Of a DNA stretch of 64,000 nt, positions 1 to 10,720 are shown one piece after another. A program made the translations under genes and the position numbers. The first letter of the stretch is position 1; every line of letters starts with the position of its first letter. Location: positions 4,359,204 through 4,423,203 of the forward strand of contig NW_004454207.1 in NCBI RefSeq assembly GCF_000283155.1. Reading direction: 5' to 3'. The notes under the pieces are model-generated. The model made no database searches and had not been told where the DNA came from. It saw only the letters and a list, made by a program, of their open reading frames with translations. Source of the DNA: Ceratotherium simum simum. Its lineage: Eukaryota; Chordata; Mammalia; Perissodactyla; Rhinocerotidae.

Positions 1-424
1 AGACTCAATAAACTCTTATAAGATAAAATATTTTTGTAGTTCACAACTACTTAAATAGCAGTCAATTTGTCTCATACCAGGCTTGCCTCCTTTCAACTCA
101 TTCTCTAAAATGTAGATAGCTGGGAAGATATATTTTAAATGAATTTTGATCTTGCATTTACTTTAACTCTTTAATGGCTCCTCAGAGTAAAATCCAAATT
201 CAAACGTGGCTTTCAGGGCAGTGAGTAGTCTAGCACTGGCCTAGCTTTCTGACATCTGTTTAGACCACTCTCTCCTCTGAATACTTGTATTTCAGAAAGT
301 AGTCTAAACCAAACTTTGAAAGGTAGGCTGGTGATAGATTGCTTAGTTCTCTATAAGCCACATTAGATGCCCCTCTCCTTGATTTCAAAAGTCCAATGCC
401 TTTATCCTATGACCTGATTCCCCT
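1..424. other. Non-coding, mostly unrecognised
   Basis: No convincing coding frame or young repeat. The part around 165-300 has the wording of an L2 body (TAAAATCCAAATTCAAA and a following pyrimidine-rich stretch), but it is too diverged to call firmly. Confidence 0.3.
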
Positions 425-945
425 GTTAGGTATCTACTCAACATATACTGTTGTTCACCAAAGCCATGCACAAGGATGTTCATAGCAGCACTATATATAA
501 TAGCTCCAAACAGGAAACAATCCAGATCACCCACATTAGCATGTATAAATGTGGTATCTTCTAAAACGGGAATACTATACAGCCATGAGACAAAAGTAAC
601 TTCAGCTATATGCAACAACATGAACAAATCTCACAAACATAACATTGGGGACAAAAGTCCAGGTACAGGAGAGCTCATACTATATTAGTCCAAGTATATA
701 AAGTACAAAAATAGTCAAAACTAAACTATGGTGTTACAAGTCAGGACAGGGTCACCCTTGCAGAGGAGGGTGGGTTACTGTCAAGAATGGGGCACAAGGG
801 GGCTTCTGGGAGGCAGGTAATATTGTTTCTTGATCTGAGCAATAGTTGCACAGGTGTTTGCTTTGTGAAAATTTGTCAAGCTGCACACTTAAGATTTATG
901 CACTTTTCTGTCAGTCATACCACAATAGTTAACACTTTTTAAAAA
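425..945 (+). mobile_element. L1 3'-end fragment
   Basis: Reads like the terminal part of an old mammalian L1. It has the late ORF2 wording around 475-640 (GTTCATAGCAGCACTAT, then ACAGCCATGAGACAAA-type text). A 3'UTR follows with the purine-rich segment at 740-830 and a closing CTGCACACTTAAGATTTATG at about 881-900. It is heavily 5' truncated and has no usable frame. The fragment is diverged, so the exact L1M subfamily is not assignable by eye. Confidence 0.75.
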
Positions 946-1295
946 TTCTCTGCCTTCATGATCTGCACCTCTTCTTTTTGCCTAAATAACTCTTGCTCTT
1001 CCAACCTTTAATATCACTTCCTCCAGAAGCCCTTCCTGAATTCCCAGACTATTTTAGCTCATCCTGCTGTGCTCAAAGACCCCTGTTGTTCACCTATCTT
1101 AACAACTCTCCACATTTAATTACAACTACTTGTTGAATCAAGTTTTGCAAATTGGCTTTATTTATCTTTTCAGGCACATTGTGAAAGTGCATAAATTTTA
1201 ATAGAGGACATGTGAAGGGAATAAGATTTAGTAATACTCTCCCAAGGGTAGAATATCAGCCCCAATGCAGTACAAAAGATAGAAGGGTAAACCAG
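946..1295 (+). mobile_element. L2 fragment (+) plus unrecognised flank
   Basis: Positions 950-1145 match the pyrimidine-rich 3' portion of L2 (CACTTCCTCCAGAAGCCCTT followed by the acidic-poor CTTCCTGAATTCCC text). The remaining ~150 bases hold nothing I recognise. Confidence 0.5.
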
Positions 1296-1893
1296 GTATG
1301 TATTGCTTTGTAACAAATTACCACTAATTTAGCAGCTTAAAACAACATACATTCTTTCGCAGTTTCTGTGCATCACAAATCTGGGTACAGATTAGCTGGG
1401 TCCTCTGCCTCAGGGTCTCATAAGGCTACAATCAAGGTCTCACCAGGACTGCATTCCTTTTGGGAGTGACAGGGTCCTCTCCCAAACTCACATGGTTGTT
1501 GGTCGAATTTAGTCCCTTGCCGCTGTGGGACTAAGATCCCCGCCTTCTTGCTGACTGTCAGCCAAGCGCCACTCTCTACTCCTAGAGTCCATCTACCTTC
1601 CTTGTCACAGGCCCTCTAACAGGCTTCTCAACATGGCAGCTTCTTTAAGGCCAGCAAGAGAGAGTCTCTTGCTCTAGTAGGCAAAGAGAGACTGATACAA
1701 TGTAAAAGACTTATGAAAATAGAATCCATCACCTTTGCCATATAACATAACCTAATCAAGGGAGTGACATCTCATCACCTTTGTCATATTCGGTTGGCTA
1801 GAAGCAAGTCCCAGGTTCTGCCCACATTCAAGGGGAGGATATTATACAAGGCTGTAATTCACTATGGGTTACCTTAGAATTCTGCCTACCACA
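1296..1893 (-). mobile_element. MaLR-type LTR, minus strand
   Basis: The plus strand begins with the reversed LTR terminus (GTATGTATTGCTTTGTAACA, AAATTACCAC...). It then has GCTTAAAACAACA, the CTGGGTCCTCTGCCTCAGGG block near 1400, and ends in GCCTACCACA at about 1883-1892. This is the reverse complement of a mammalian-apparent LTR with TG...CA ends. No internal region is attached, so it is a solo LTR or an eroded end. The subfamily (MLT1 group) is inferred. Confidence 0.65.
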
Positions 1894-2135
1894 AAAGGGT
1901 AACATTTGGAAACTGGAGAAGATTATCCCAGCAGCCCTCAAATCTCACAATATAGATTTGGGAACCAGCCTTCAAGATGGTACCCTATGATCCCACCCTT
2001 GTGTAATCCCCTCCCACACTATATCAGAATTGGTCTATCTGACACATAGAATTTGGCAGAAATGATGACATGTGACTTCTGAGGCTGGATCATAAAGGAC
2101 AATGCAGTTTCCACCTCTCTGTCACTCATTCTCTC

Positions 2136-2169
2136 ATCGCTTCTCGGCCTTTTGGCTAAGATCAAGTGT
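2136..2169 (+). pseudogene. RNU2 fragment: U2 snRNA 5'-end retro-fragment (3'-truncated)
   Basis: The 34 nt starting ATCGCTTCTCGGCCTTTT are the exact first 34 nt of U2 spliceosomal RNA as I recall it, ending at ...AAGTGT. A direct repeat GTCACTCATTCTC flanks it at 2121-2133 and 2170-2182, with two extra bases (TC) before the U2 start. Flanking TSDs plus a correct RNA 5' end and a missing 3' end identify a 3'-truncated retrotransposed copy, a class known for U2 in mammals. No snRNA promoter elements are expected or seen, and at 34 of about 188 nt it cannot be a functional snRNA. It lies inside an older MLT1 LTR. Confidence 0.9.
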
Positions 2170-2257
2170 GTCACTCATTCTCCTGGGCTGGCCACCATGC
2201 CATGAGGAGCCCTTTGGAGAGACCCACCTGGCAAAGAACTGAGACCTACTGCCAATA

Positions 2258-2462
2258 AGGTAGTCAGATAAAAAACAGAATGCCAGTCAAATTTGAATTT
2301 CAGATAAACAACGAATAATAGTTTAGTATAAGTATGTCCCAGATATTGCATGTGACATACTTATACTACAAAATTATTCGTTGTTTATCTGAAATTCAAA
2401 TTTAACTGGGCATCCTGGGTTTTGTTTCTGTGTGTTTGTTTTCCAAAATCTGGTAACCCTAC
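2258..2462. mobile_element. Palindromic hAT-type MITE
   Basis: Two long inverted arms (about 2272-2334 and 2354-2440) meet around a short centre (CCAGATATTGCATG). Both arms contain GAATTTCAGATAAACAACGA or its complement. The element is flanked by CTGCCAATA at 2249-2257 and 2463-2471, consistent with an 8-bp hAT TSD plus one matching base. There is no coding capacity. It resembles the MER53 group, but that name is from memory. Confidence 0.7.
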
Positions 2463-2702
2463 CTGCCAATAGCCATGTGAGTGACACAGATTCCCCAGCC
2501 CAGCTTCAATCAAATCTTCATCTGACTGCAGCCACAGCTGACATCTTGATTGCAGCCTCAGGAGAGACCCTAAACCAGAACCTCTTGACTAAGCCGCCCC
2601 TCAATTCCTGACCCACAGAAACTGAGATCATATATGCTTGTTATTTAAAGCCACTAAGTGTGGGGAGTAATTTGTCACACAGCAAGTGATAACTAATACA
2701 AT

Positions 2703-3229
2703 AGGTAACTGTCTACCCATTATCTTGGCCAATCAACTTATCTCTTTTATGAGACGCAATAATCAAGAATGGTTCCATCATTTAAGAGGCAAACCCCCTT
2801 CTCTAGTTGAAGAGTAAGAATATAGCTCACTAATGACAAAGTTCATCATTAATTAATGAAATGCCTCAGTATCTATTTGATTGAATTAAATCTGTCAAAT
2901 AGGACTTTGTTAAGGAAGTCAGAAGGCATTTTTTTTTGTTGTTCTTGCTTACTGAAGTTGGCAACAGCAGCTTCAACATAACAAAGCCTGACAGCTTGAT
3001 TCAGCCTGAAAATGCTGATGACAGGCAAGTGATGTCTGTTGTAAATATAAGGTCCTGCAGTTCCTCAAGCAAAGATGGGAATGGCAAATGCTCATTAGGC
3101 AACTGAGAGATCTGCCAGTGTCCACTCTGACGCTGGAGGAATGGAAAGACGTTTAAAAATGATTTGCACATTATTGAACATGTAGCTGGAGAGAAGGGAG
3201 GAAATGGAGACCCAAAGGATCTTAAAAGC
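2703..3229. other. Non-coding, no recognised feature
   Basis: AT-rich single-copy-looking sequence. I see no repeat, RNA gene or credible exon. Confidence 0.4.
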
Positions 3230-3453
3230 CATTGTTCTCAACTAGGGGCGATTTTGCCACGCAGTGGACACTTGGCAATGCCTGGAGACATTTTTGGTTG
3301 TCAAAATGGGGGGCGAGGTTGGTGGAAGCTACTGGCATCTGGTGCATAGAGACCAGGGATGCTGCTAAATATCCTACAATGCACAGGGCAGCCCCACACA
3401 TCAAAGAATTATCTGACCCAGAATGTCATCTGTGCTGAGGTTGACAAATCTTG
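3230..3453 (+). mobile_element. MER5A (hAT-Charlie MITE), plus strand
   Basis: Recognisable end to end: start CATTGTTCTCAACTAGGGGC, middle GGAGACATTTTTGGTTGTC and CTACTGGCATCTGGTGCATA, and GGGATGCTGCTAAATATCC. It ends GCTGAGGTTGACAAATC. Short frames across it on both strands are by-products of the repeat. Confidence 0.9.
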
Positions 3454-4514
3454 CTCAAAAGAGATATAAATGAACTACTTGTTATACTGACAAATCAGAT
3501 TGCTGTAATTCTCTGGTATTAAGAAAATTTCTACTTTGGAAACATTACTTCATTGACCCATTCTACACCCTTTCATTTATCCATTCCATATTCATTCATA
3601 TAGTCATACATTTATTTGTTCATTCAATAAATTTTTATTGAGTTTTTCACAGTGCCAGGTGCTTTGGGAAAAACTAATGTGTACAAGAAATTCATTCAGC
3701 CATTAAATAAATTAGTAAGCACATGGAAGTGACATGGGAGATGAATCAGATGTGTTTTTCCCTCAAAAACATAAAATTTTACATAATACCAAATGTAAAT
3801 AGAAAAAAAATGAAGTAAAACACTGCTGACTTAACAATCAAAGCTTTGTGTAATTCTAATAATGGGTAATTTTCTTCAGGCAAAATATTTAAAGAGCAGT
3901 TGTCACAAGACCATAGGCTACGTGAAGTGCATCATTGGGCTAATGCGTGAAACTAGCTGGTCATGTGTGTTTTCATTGATTCACCTTCATTTTTCTTTAA
4001 CCTTATACAGTATATGGTAACTTATAAAGAGGTTAAAGAAAAGGCATTTGTGAAAAATAGCAACAGAGTGAAACCTAAAATTTCAGTGATGATTGAAGAG
4101 CTAGCTCTAGGATACATACATGCCTCGCACGAAACTTCAGCTCAAAAGAAAGCCGGAACAAACATTTCAAGTTAGCAAAGGCGGGGGTCTATGAGGGCTC
4201 TGAATATACTTTTTATGAATGGTGAAGTATCATAACAGTGCTATTTGAATCAGAAAATGTGAGAATCTGGGAGTCTTGGGAGAGGTTTCAAAGGCAAGAA
4301 AGGCAAAGGTATAGTCAGAAAGCAGTCTGGCTGACATGCAGGATGTAGGGAGGAAGAGGAGAAAGAGATAACCAGTAGAAAGGCCATGACTGCAATTTAG
4401 AGGAGACTCAATGTTCAGTAAGATTCTCCTATCTAAACAAAGGCATGGAGGGAGGGAGGAAAGGAGGGAAAATATCTTTTATATTGTTCAGTACTACTTC
4501 AATTAAAACATTCT
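3454..4514. other. Non-coding, one short ancient-repeat motif
   Basis: About 3600-3670 carries the ATTCAATAAATTTTTATTGA / GTGCCAGGTGCTTTGGG wording of an old MIR- or L2-related repeat. The remainder, including the 70-codon frame at 3963-4175 and the GGAGG-rich patch near 4446-4470, shows nothing I can name. Confidence 0.4.
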
Positions 4515-5380
4515 TTATGTCATCTCATATCTGTTAGAATGGTTATTACCAAAAAGATGAGATACCAAGTGTTAGCAAGGGTATGAAGAAAAGGGAAGCC
4601 TCATACGCTGTTGGTGGGAATGTAAATTGGCGCAGCCACTAGAGAAAACAGTATAGACGTTCCTCAAAAAATGAAAACTAGAACTACCATATGATCCAGC
4701 AACCTCACTTTATCCAAAGGAAATGAAATCAGTATCTCAAAGAGATATCTGCACTCGCATGCTCATTGCAGCATTTTTCACAATAGCAAAGATATGAAGA
4801 CAATCTAAGTGTCCATCAAAGGATGAATGGATAAAGAAAATGTGTTATAAATACAAAATGGAATATTATCTAGCCATAAAAAAGTAGATCCTGCCATTTG
4901 CGACAACATGGACAGACCTTGAGGGCATAATGCTAAGGGAAATAAGCCAGACACAGAAAGAGAAATACTGTATATTCTTACTTATACTGAGACTCTAAAA
5001 AAGTCAAACTCATAGAAACAGGGAGTAGAACAGTAGTTGCCAGAGGCTAGGGGGTTGGGGAAATGGGGAGATGTTGGTCAAAGGGCACAAACTTTCAGTT
5101 ATAAGATGAATAAGCTCTGGGGATCTAATGTACAGCACGGTGACTATAGTTAATAATACTGTATTGTATACTTGAAATTTGCTAAAAGAGTAGATCTTAA
5201 GTGTTCCCACCACACATACACAAAAATGGTAACTATGTGAGGTGATGGATATGTTCATTAGCTTGATTGTGGTAATCATTTCACAATATATACACATATT
5301 AAATCATTACATTGGAGATCCTAAATATATACAATTTTTATTTGTCAATTATACCTCAATAAAGCTGGGGGGAAAAACTA
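4515..5380 (+). mobile_element. L1 3' end (late ORF2 plus 3'UTR)
   Basis: Carries the classic end of L1 ORF2 (GTTAGAATGGTTATTACC, GCTGTTGGTGGGAATGTAAA, ACAATAGCAAAGATATGAAG, AAATAAGCCAGACACAGAAA). A 3'UTR follows with GGGGAAATGGGGAGATGTTG and a terminal CTCAATAAAGCTGGGGGG, which holds the AATAAA signal just before an A-poor end. It is strongly 5' truncated, and the ORF2 remnant has many stops. Confidence 0.9.
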
Positions 5381-5773
5381 TCTTTAGCAAAATGGGATTT
5401 CTTGGCTCTCATAACCAACAAGAGAGATTCTAGTTAGAGATACCTGAAGCAGGAGATCTATGTCACCAGAACACTCCATAGGTGTCAGCTTTCTCCTTTC
5501 TTGCTGTGTTCTCCATGAAGTAAAACCATCCTTGCTTACACCTCTGGGCTCACAACCTCACATCTCTATACCCAGTGAGATTCCCAAATCAAAGACATCC
5601 CAGGGAAAGAGTCTGATGGGCCTGGCCTGAGTCATAGATCCATCTGTTGAACCAACTACCAGGACGTGATGAGGTTCTTTGTTTAATGGCCCTCAACCAA
5701 ATCATATGATTAGACTGGGAAAAGAGCATTACCCAAAAGAAGGAGGGCAAATAAAGAGTTGACAAAACAATCA
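5381..5773. other. Non-coding, no recognised feature
   Basis: Sequence between two L1 fragments. I recognise no repeat or exon. Confidence 0.4.
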
Positions 5774-6640
5774 ATGCCTACAGCCTAGATGTCCAAAAAT
5801 AGTATAACAGTTAGCTAAATTGGGATATATCAATATGAGAGAATATTAAGCAGCCATTAAAATTTAAAATTATGTTTTATAAATTTAATGAGATCCCAAT
5901 AAATGCCAATATTTTTTGTCTAGAACTAGGCAAGCTAAATGTAAAGTTAAATGAGGAAATAGATGAGAATGGCTAGGCAAACCTCTGAAAAATAATAAAA
6001 GCAATGAAGAATGACAAGTGCTACTAGATATTAAAATATATTTATAATGACACTATAATTTAAAAATATGAGACTAGTGCACAACTAGAAATGCCAGTGT
6101 AACTGAATAGCTTAGAAATATAGAATAGAAATACACATGGGGGGCCGGCCCCGTGGCTTAGCGGTTAAGTGTGCGAGCTCCGCTGCTGGCGGCCCGGGTT
6201 CAGATGCCAGGTGCGCACCGAAGCACCGCTTCTCCGGCCATGCTGAGGCCGCGTCCCACATACAGCAACTAGAAGGATGTGCAGCTATGACATACAACTA
6301 TCTATTGGGGCTTTGGGGGGAAAAATAAATAAAATTATTTTTAAAAAAAAGAAATACACATGGGATCTAGCATCTGATAGAAGGGGCATCTCAAACCTGT
6401 TGGGTAAAGTCAGGCTTTTTAATAAATGGTGTAGGGACAATTGGGCAGCCCCATGGAAAAAGATGAAGTTGGCTCCACACTTCACATTGTGCACCAAAAA
6501 CAACTCCAAATGCATCAATGATTTAAAGACACAATTTTGAAATCTTAAAAGTACTAGAGGAAAAAAATGGGCAAATTTCTTTATAACCTAGGAGCAAGGA
6601 AAACCTCCCTACGATTCATGGGAAGTATATAACTCAGAGG
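5774..6640 (+). mobile_element. L1 ORF2-region fragment split by an ERE SINE
   Basis: Both sides of the ERE read as old L1 text in one orientation: ATTAAGCAGCCATTAAAATT upstream, and GGTGTAGGGACAATTGGGCA and CCAAATGCATCAATGATTTA downstream. The halves join across the ERE target site. The downstream half precedes the upstream one in L1 order, so this may be two fragments rather than one. Confidence 0.6.
6142..6349 (+). mobile_element. ERE SINE (type A head)
   Basis: A tRNA-derived SINE with head GGGCCGGCCCCGTGGCTTAG (A-box-like) and a B-box-like segment near GGCCCGGGTTCAGATGCC. The body is GTCCCACATACAGCAACTAG, with a terminal GGGGCTTTGG and an A-rich tail. Perfect 15-bp TSDs AGAAATACACATGGG flank it at 6127-6141 and 6350-6364. 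The sharp TSD indicates a fairly recent insertion. Confidence 0.95.
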
Positions 6641-8340
6641 AAAAGTACAAATGTTCCAATACATATTTTCTTTCCTATCCTTTCACAGGTAGCTAAGTAT
6701 CAGATTTTTAAAGCCCTGGCCATGTCTCTTTATTGTCTGTAAACTAGAATATTTCCTTTTGGGGCCCTCTTTTATTTCTACTCTTCTATTTTCAATCCTC
6801 TAGCCCAATCTTTTTATTTTGGTGCCATTTGGTATAAGTTTTCATAATCTGCTTCAAATGTTTTGAAACGGGGTATATATAAGAACATTTTAAAATGAAT
6901 GGATTATAAAAAGAAAAGAGAAGAAGAAGAAGAGCTGGGAAGAATCAGAACAAAGAAAAGGGAGAAAGCATGCTAACTATAAAGGTTGGTATAATAGTCA
7001 TAAATATGCATCACATTAGAACCTAAGGTTCCTAGTAGCCAGGGCATGAAGGGAAAAATGGAGTTACGTATATTTGGTTTTCATTAAGGAGAGTAAATAT
7101 CAGTTCCCCTGAGAGCTATAGCATTTTCCTGGCACCGTATTCTCAAAGAAATTGAAACCTTATAAGGATAACAATGCCCGACTCCCAAGGTTGTGAAGTG
7201 CATTAAGTATACACAAAAGCCTTTATAAATTGCAAACTATTTAACCCTAATTAATATACAACTCTCTTTTAGATTTGCAGATTTTCCTACTGCCAATCCT
7301 TCCCTGCCCTCCTCTATCTTTCAATATGGTCAATGCTTAGCCAGTCAGTGTGGGACAGGGGACCCTCAGAAGAACTAGGCTGAGTCAGAAGATAGTGTTA
7401 TGGGAACCATCTCTTGGGAAGCAGCAAAGAAAGGAAGCTATCTATTGCAGACCAGCTCAGTGGGCTAGAAAAGAGTCCAACTTGTAGACAAATCCTAGGC
7501 TGTGGCAATTACTTTTTATAGCATAGCGGAGTCTCAGCTTGAGCTTCCACTGGCTCAGCAAGGGGAATGGAGATTGTCTGGGCATGTCTGTGGGCCCAGT
7601 GGGTTGATCCTGCCAGAAATCTTTCCTTTTTTGTTTGAGGAATTAAGGGGCTTCCTGAGACAGAACTTAACAAAACAAAACAAAAAGTCCTGCACAACCA
7701 GCTTGATCCAGTTACCCAGTTGTAGTGATCAGAGGGTTAGGGCTATTTTGAGTACCACATGGAATCAGCTATTTAGAGTCATGTCTCTACCCAGCATCTA
7801 TTATTGGATAAATGTCTGTGCCTTATGGAGGGTTCCTGCTCACATTAATTAAAAACCCTGTAAAGCTCCGGACACAAGAAGCTGCTATACAGAGGATGAC
7901 AGAGAAAAGAGAGATTCTCCATCCACTTCGCACTGGATCTGCAAGCAAGAGCAGCAGTGCACAGCAGACAGGCCACCAATGGCCACAAACTCAGCTGGGA
8001 GAAGGCAGAGCCCAAGACCAGCAGGACTGCTAGGGATCATCAAGAGAATGGGATACAATTGGTGATTTATTTGTGGGCACCTTTTATATCTCCTGATAGC
8101 TCTCAAAAGCACTGGGGGGCAAGGAGGTGTTGAGGGCCCTGCAATTGCAGGAAAGGAGGAAGTGAGGAAAACAGAGGTTTCCTCTGAGAAATTACTCATC
8201 ATCAGCTTGGATGTAATATCTTTTCAGGATGCTTTTCAGTTCATCAACAATGATAAAGCAGGTAGTTCAAACTGATCCTAGGGAAAACCTTCTTCAAGTT
8301 GTCAAAAACACCTGCTGGACGTCTGGCCAGGATGGTTGGG
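6641..8340. other. Non-coding, no recognised feature
   Basis: A 1.7-kb stretch without a repeat I can name. It has an AAGAAGAAGAAGAG purine run near 6915. Open frames at 7502-7852 and 7885-8202 overlap on opposite strands, show no family motif and lack splice or Kozak context that would support them. Confidence 0.4.
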
Positions 8341-8480
8341 TGAGCTGTCAGGGAAAGAGCACTGAGCCAGTTCAAATCTTGGCTCTGTTGGAAATGAGCA
8401 ATGAAACTTGGAACTTGTGCCTATAACTCTCTGGGCCTAAGTTCCTAGATTGTAAAATAAGGAGCTTGGACTAGACTAGT
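8341..8480 (+). mobile_element. MIR fragment
   Basis: Ancient tRNA-SINE wording in MIR order: CACTGAGCCAGTTCAAATCT, then ATAACTCTCTGGGCCTAAGT, then ATTGTAAAATAAGGAGC. It is diverged. Confidence 0.6.
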
Positions 8481-9830
8481 AATTTACAAATTAGTATCAA
8501 ACGGAATGGAATGCTCGAGTCTACGGAGTGCCTGAGCTGAGAAGGGAGCCATGAAGACTGGCTGAGAGGGCCCTGGGCCCCAGCACCACTTCTCCAGGAG
8601 CAACGGCACGTGTCTGTTTCATACATAGGGGCTGCTTAGTTGTTCTTATTTGAGGGAAAAACTTGGCAGCTAAAACAAAGTTTGACAACCACTTAGCTAA
8701 ACAAAAAATAGTAATTAATAAGAAAACATCAAAGTAAAGCTATGAGGATTGAGCAATATTAGCAAGAGAGAGGAGTGTTAATCTTGTAGGTGTCCTACTC
8801 TGAACTAAATAAGGATTCCGGGCAAAATGAGACTGCTTATGCAAGGGGTGAAGACTTGCCATCTGGGCCACGTTGGGTGGGCTTCGGGGCAGTCAGAGGG
8901 ATGAAGCTGGGGGAATGGGTTGGAAGAGGAAGTAGAAAGAGGGACCAAGGTAGGAGGACCACTGGATACCCATGTGAGGTGAGCTCAGAGTAACTGGAAG
9001 GTGCCTAGAAGGGAACGGTCACACAACATTGGCCCTGTCTGCTAATCTCCGCAGGTATTTTGGCTTTACCACATGTAAGAATGGGTTGTTTCAGGAGCCT
9101 TGCCAGGCATTGCTGGGTCTAAAAGCAGGTTTACAAAAATAAAGCCAATCACTACAATACTGAAATACTTAAAGGTTTACAAACCCAAATCCTGAAGATT
9201 CAAAAGCCTCTCTTAAATGAAGGTCTGTCATAGTGTAAATTAGGTGATTTTTCCCAGGGGTCTACTTATTAGGGCACCTGCTGAAAGCAGGCTCTCAGTA
9301 GTTACCTATTATCACTTCGGGAGAGCTTGAAAATAGCAAATTACTTTTCTAGGATGGGAAAGTCATGTCTTTGCATCAGTTCAAATTCCTGAGATTACAA
9401 TTTGCAATACTCGATATTTTTTTCAATTCTATCTGCTCCTAATAGAGATATAAATGTTCAAGTTTGAAAACTGAATTCAGGAGATAATTACCGGATGAGT
9501 AGAAAGTTGCAATTATAGTAATTTGATGATTTTTATTACTCTGCCTTTCTCTTTGACAAGGATGACTGAAACAAGTTGAAAGTAGAACCCATAGTTCGTA
9601 TAAAGATAAGATTACTGGACAGCATTTTGTATGGAAATATTCACTCTTAAATATGCCTCATTAGAATCACAGTCACAAAACACTGCCAATCTTTCCTTAT
9701 AAATGAGAGATTGGCACTTCCCGTCTTACCGAATAACACTAATTCTATTCCTCCCATCCCCAATAAAATGTTACAGAGGAAACCATCAATCATCACCCAA
9801 TATCATAGTCTTTCAATGGCTGCTTCCCAA
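8481..9830. other. Non-coding, no recognised feature
   Basis: No named repeat. The segment near 8640-8695 (TTTGACAACCACTTAGC) may be the end of an eroded hAT element. The frame at 8790-8993 has no recognisable domain. Confidence 0.35.
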
Positions 9831-9925
9831 ACACTGGATTGAGCAAGGCAGTCTGCATTCAAATCCTGGCTCCTTCAGACACTTGAGATAAGATATATGT
9901 GAGCTCTCTGGGTCTCTGAGACCTA
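9831..9925 (+). mobile_element. MIR fragment
   Basis: A short MIR core: GCATTCAAATCCTGGCTCC followed by GAGCTCTCTGGGTCTCTGAG. It has no TSDs left. Confidence 0.5.
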
Positions 9926-10115
9926 CATGTTGCTCAAAGCATGGCTCCTCAAATTCTTGCATTTGGAATATGTGAGGTTCCTCCCTTTTGCCTTCCCTGA
10001 TGTCCAAAACAAAGCAAAACAAAACAACAAAGACAAAAAAAAAAACCACCACAAATTAAAAATTCTATTATTTAAGGAGGGAAAGGAGGAAAATATTTCC
10101 AGTATTTAAAAGTTG

Positions 10116-10394
10116 CTGGGCCAGCCTGGTGGCTTAGCGGTTAAGTGCGCGCGCTCCGCTACTGGTGGCCCGAGTTCAGATCCCGGGCGTGCACTGACGC
10201 ACCGCTTCTCCGGCCATGCCGAGGCCGCGTCCCACATACAGCAACTAGAAGGATGTGCAACTATGACGTACAACTATCTACTGGGGCTTTGGGAAAGATA
10301 AAAAAAAAGGAGGAGGATTGGCAATAGATGTTAGCTCAGAGCCGGTCTTCCTCAGCAAAAAGAGGAGGATTAGCACGGATGTTAGCTCAGGGCT
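10116..10394 (+). mobile_element. ERE SINE (type A head, composite tail), broken by a gap
   Basis: Head GGCCAGCCTGGTGGCTTAGC, body CATACAGCAACTAGAAGGAT, GGGGCTTTGGG, then an A-run. A tail module follows (GGAGGATTGGCAATAGATGT ... GTTAGCTCAGAGCC ... GTTAGCTCAGGGCT) of the kind that type B EREs carry. It ends directly at the assembly gap. Confidence 0.9.
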
Positions 10395-10494
10395 NNNNNN
10401 NNNNNNNNNNNNNNNNNNNNNNNNNNNNNNNNNNNNNNNNNNNNNNNNNNNNNNNNNNNNNNNNNNNNNNNNNNNNNNNNNNNNNNNNNNNNNN
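10395..10494. other. Assembly gap, 100 N
   Basis: Exactly 100 N, a conventional size for a gap of unknown length. It sits between two near-identical ERE copies, so the break was probably caused by the repeat. Protein frames drawn across it are meaningless. Confidence 0.99.
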
Positions 10495-10720
10495 CCACAT
10501 ACAGCAACTAGAAGGATGTGCAGCTATGACATACAACTATCTACTGGGGCTTTGGGGAAGAAAAAAAAAAACAAAAAAACGAGGAGGATTGGCAATAGAT
10601 GTTAGCTCAGAGCCGGTCTTCCTCAGCAAAAAGAGGAGGATTAGCACGGATGTTAGCTCAGGGCTGATCTCTCTCACAAAAAAATAAATAATAAATAAAT
10701 AAATAAATGAATAAATGAAA
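10495..10720 (+). mobile_element. Second ERE SINE copy (5' part in gap) with AAAT tail
   Basis: Restarts mid-element at CCACATACAGCAACTAG and repeats the same body and tail as the copy before the gap. The tail module 10581-10664 is base-for-base the same as 10311-10394. Body differences (GCAACTATGACG versus GCAGCTATGACA, and a longer A-run here) show it is a distinct copy or allele. It closes with an (AAAT)n stretch at 10682-10715. Confidence 0.9.

Larger units (their letters stand above)
1972..2702 (+). mobile_element. MLT1-type MaLR LTR, plus strand, carrying two later insertions
   Basis: The 3' part is a clear MLT1 LTR: CTGACTGCAGCCACAGCTGA near 2523, GACCCACAGAAACTGAGATC near 2610, TTAAAGCCACTAAGTGTGG near 2645, and a terminal AGTGATAACTAATACAAT. 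The 5' part (GTGTAATCCCCTCCC, then GGCAGAAATGATGACATGTG) fits the same LTR. It is interrupted by a U2 snRNA fragment at 2136-2169 and a palindromic MITE at 2258-2462, so it is older than both. Confidence 0.75.

Noticed and set aside
2136..2169. Functional U2 snRNA gene
   Set aside because: Only 34 nt of U2 are present, with TSDs and no snRNA promoter or Sm site. It is a retro-fragment.
6142..6220. tRNA gene suggested by the A/B-box-like head of EREs
   Set aside because: SINE heads keep promoter boxes but not a foldable tRNA. TSDs and A-rich tails show a SINE.
7502..8202. Opposing frames of 116 and 105 codons
   Set aside because: They lie on opposite strands, lack domains and show no exon signals. 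Their lengths are within chance for 64 kb.
10318..10687. Apparent ~100-codon frames across 10395-10494
   Set aside because: They run through 100 N and are otherwise translated ERE SINE sequence.
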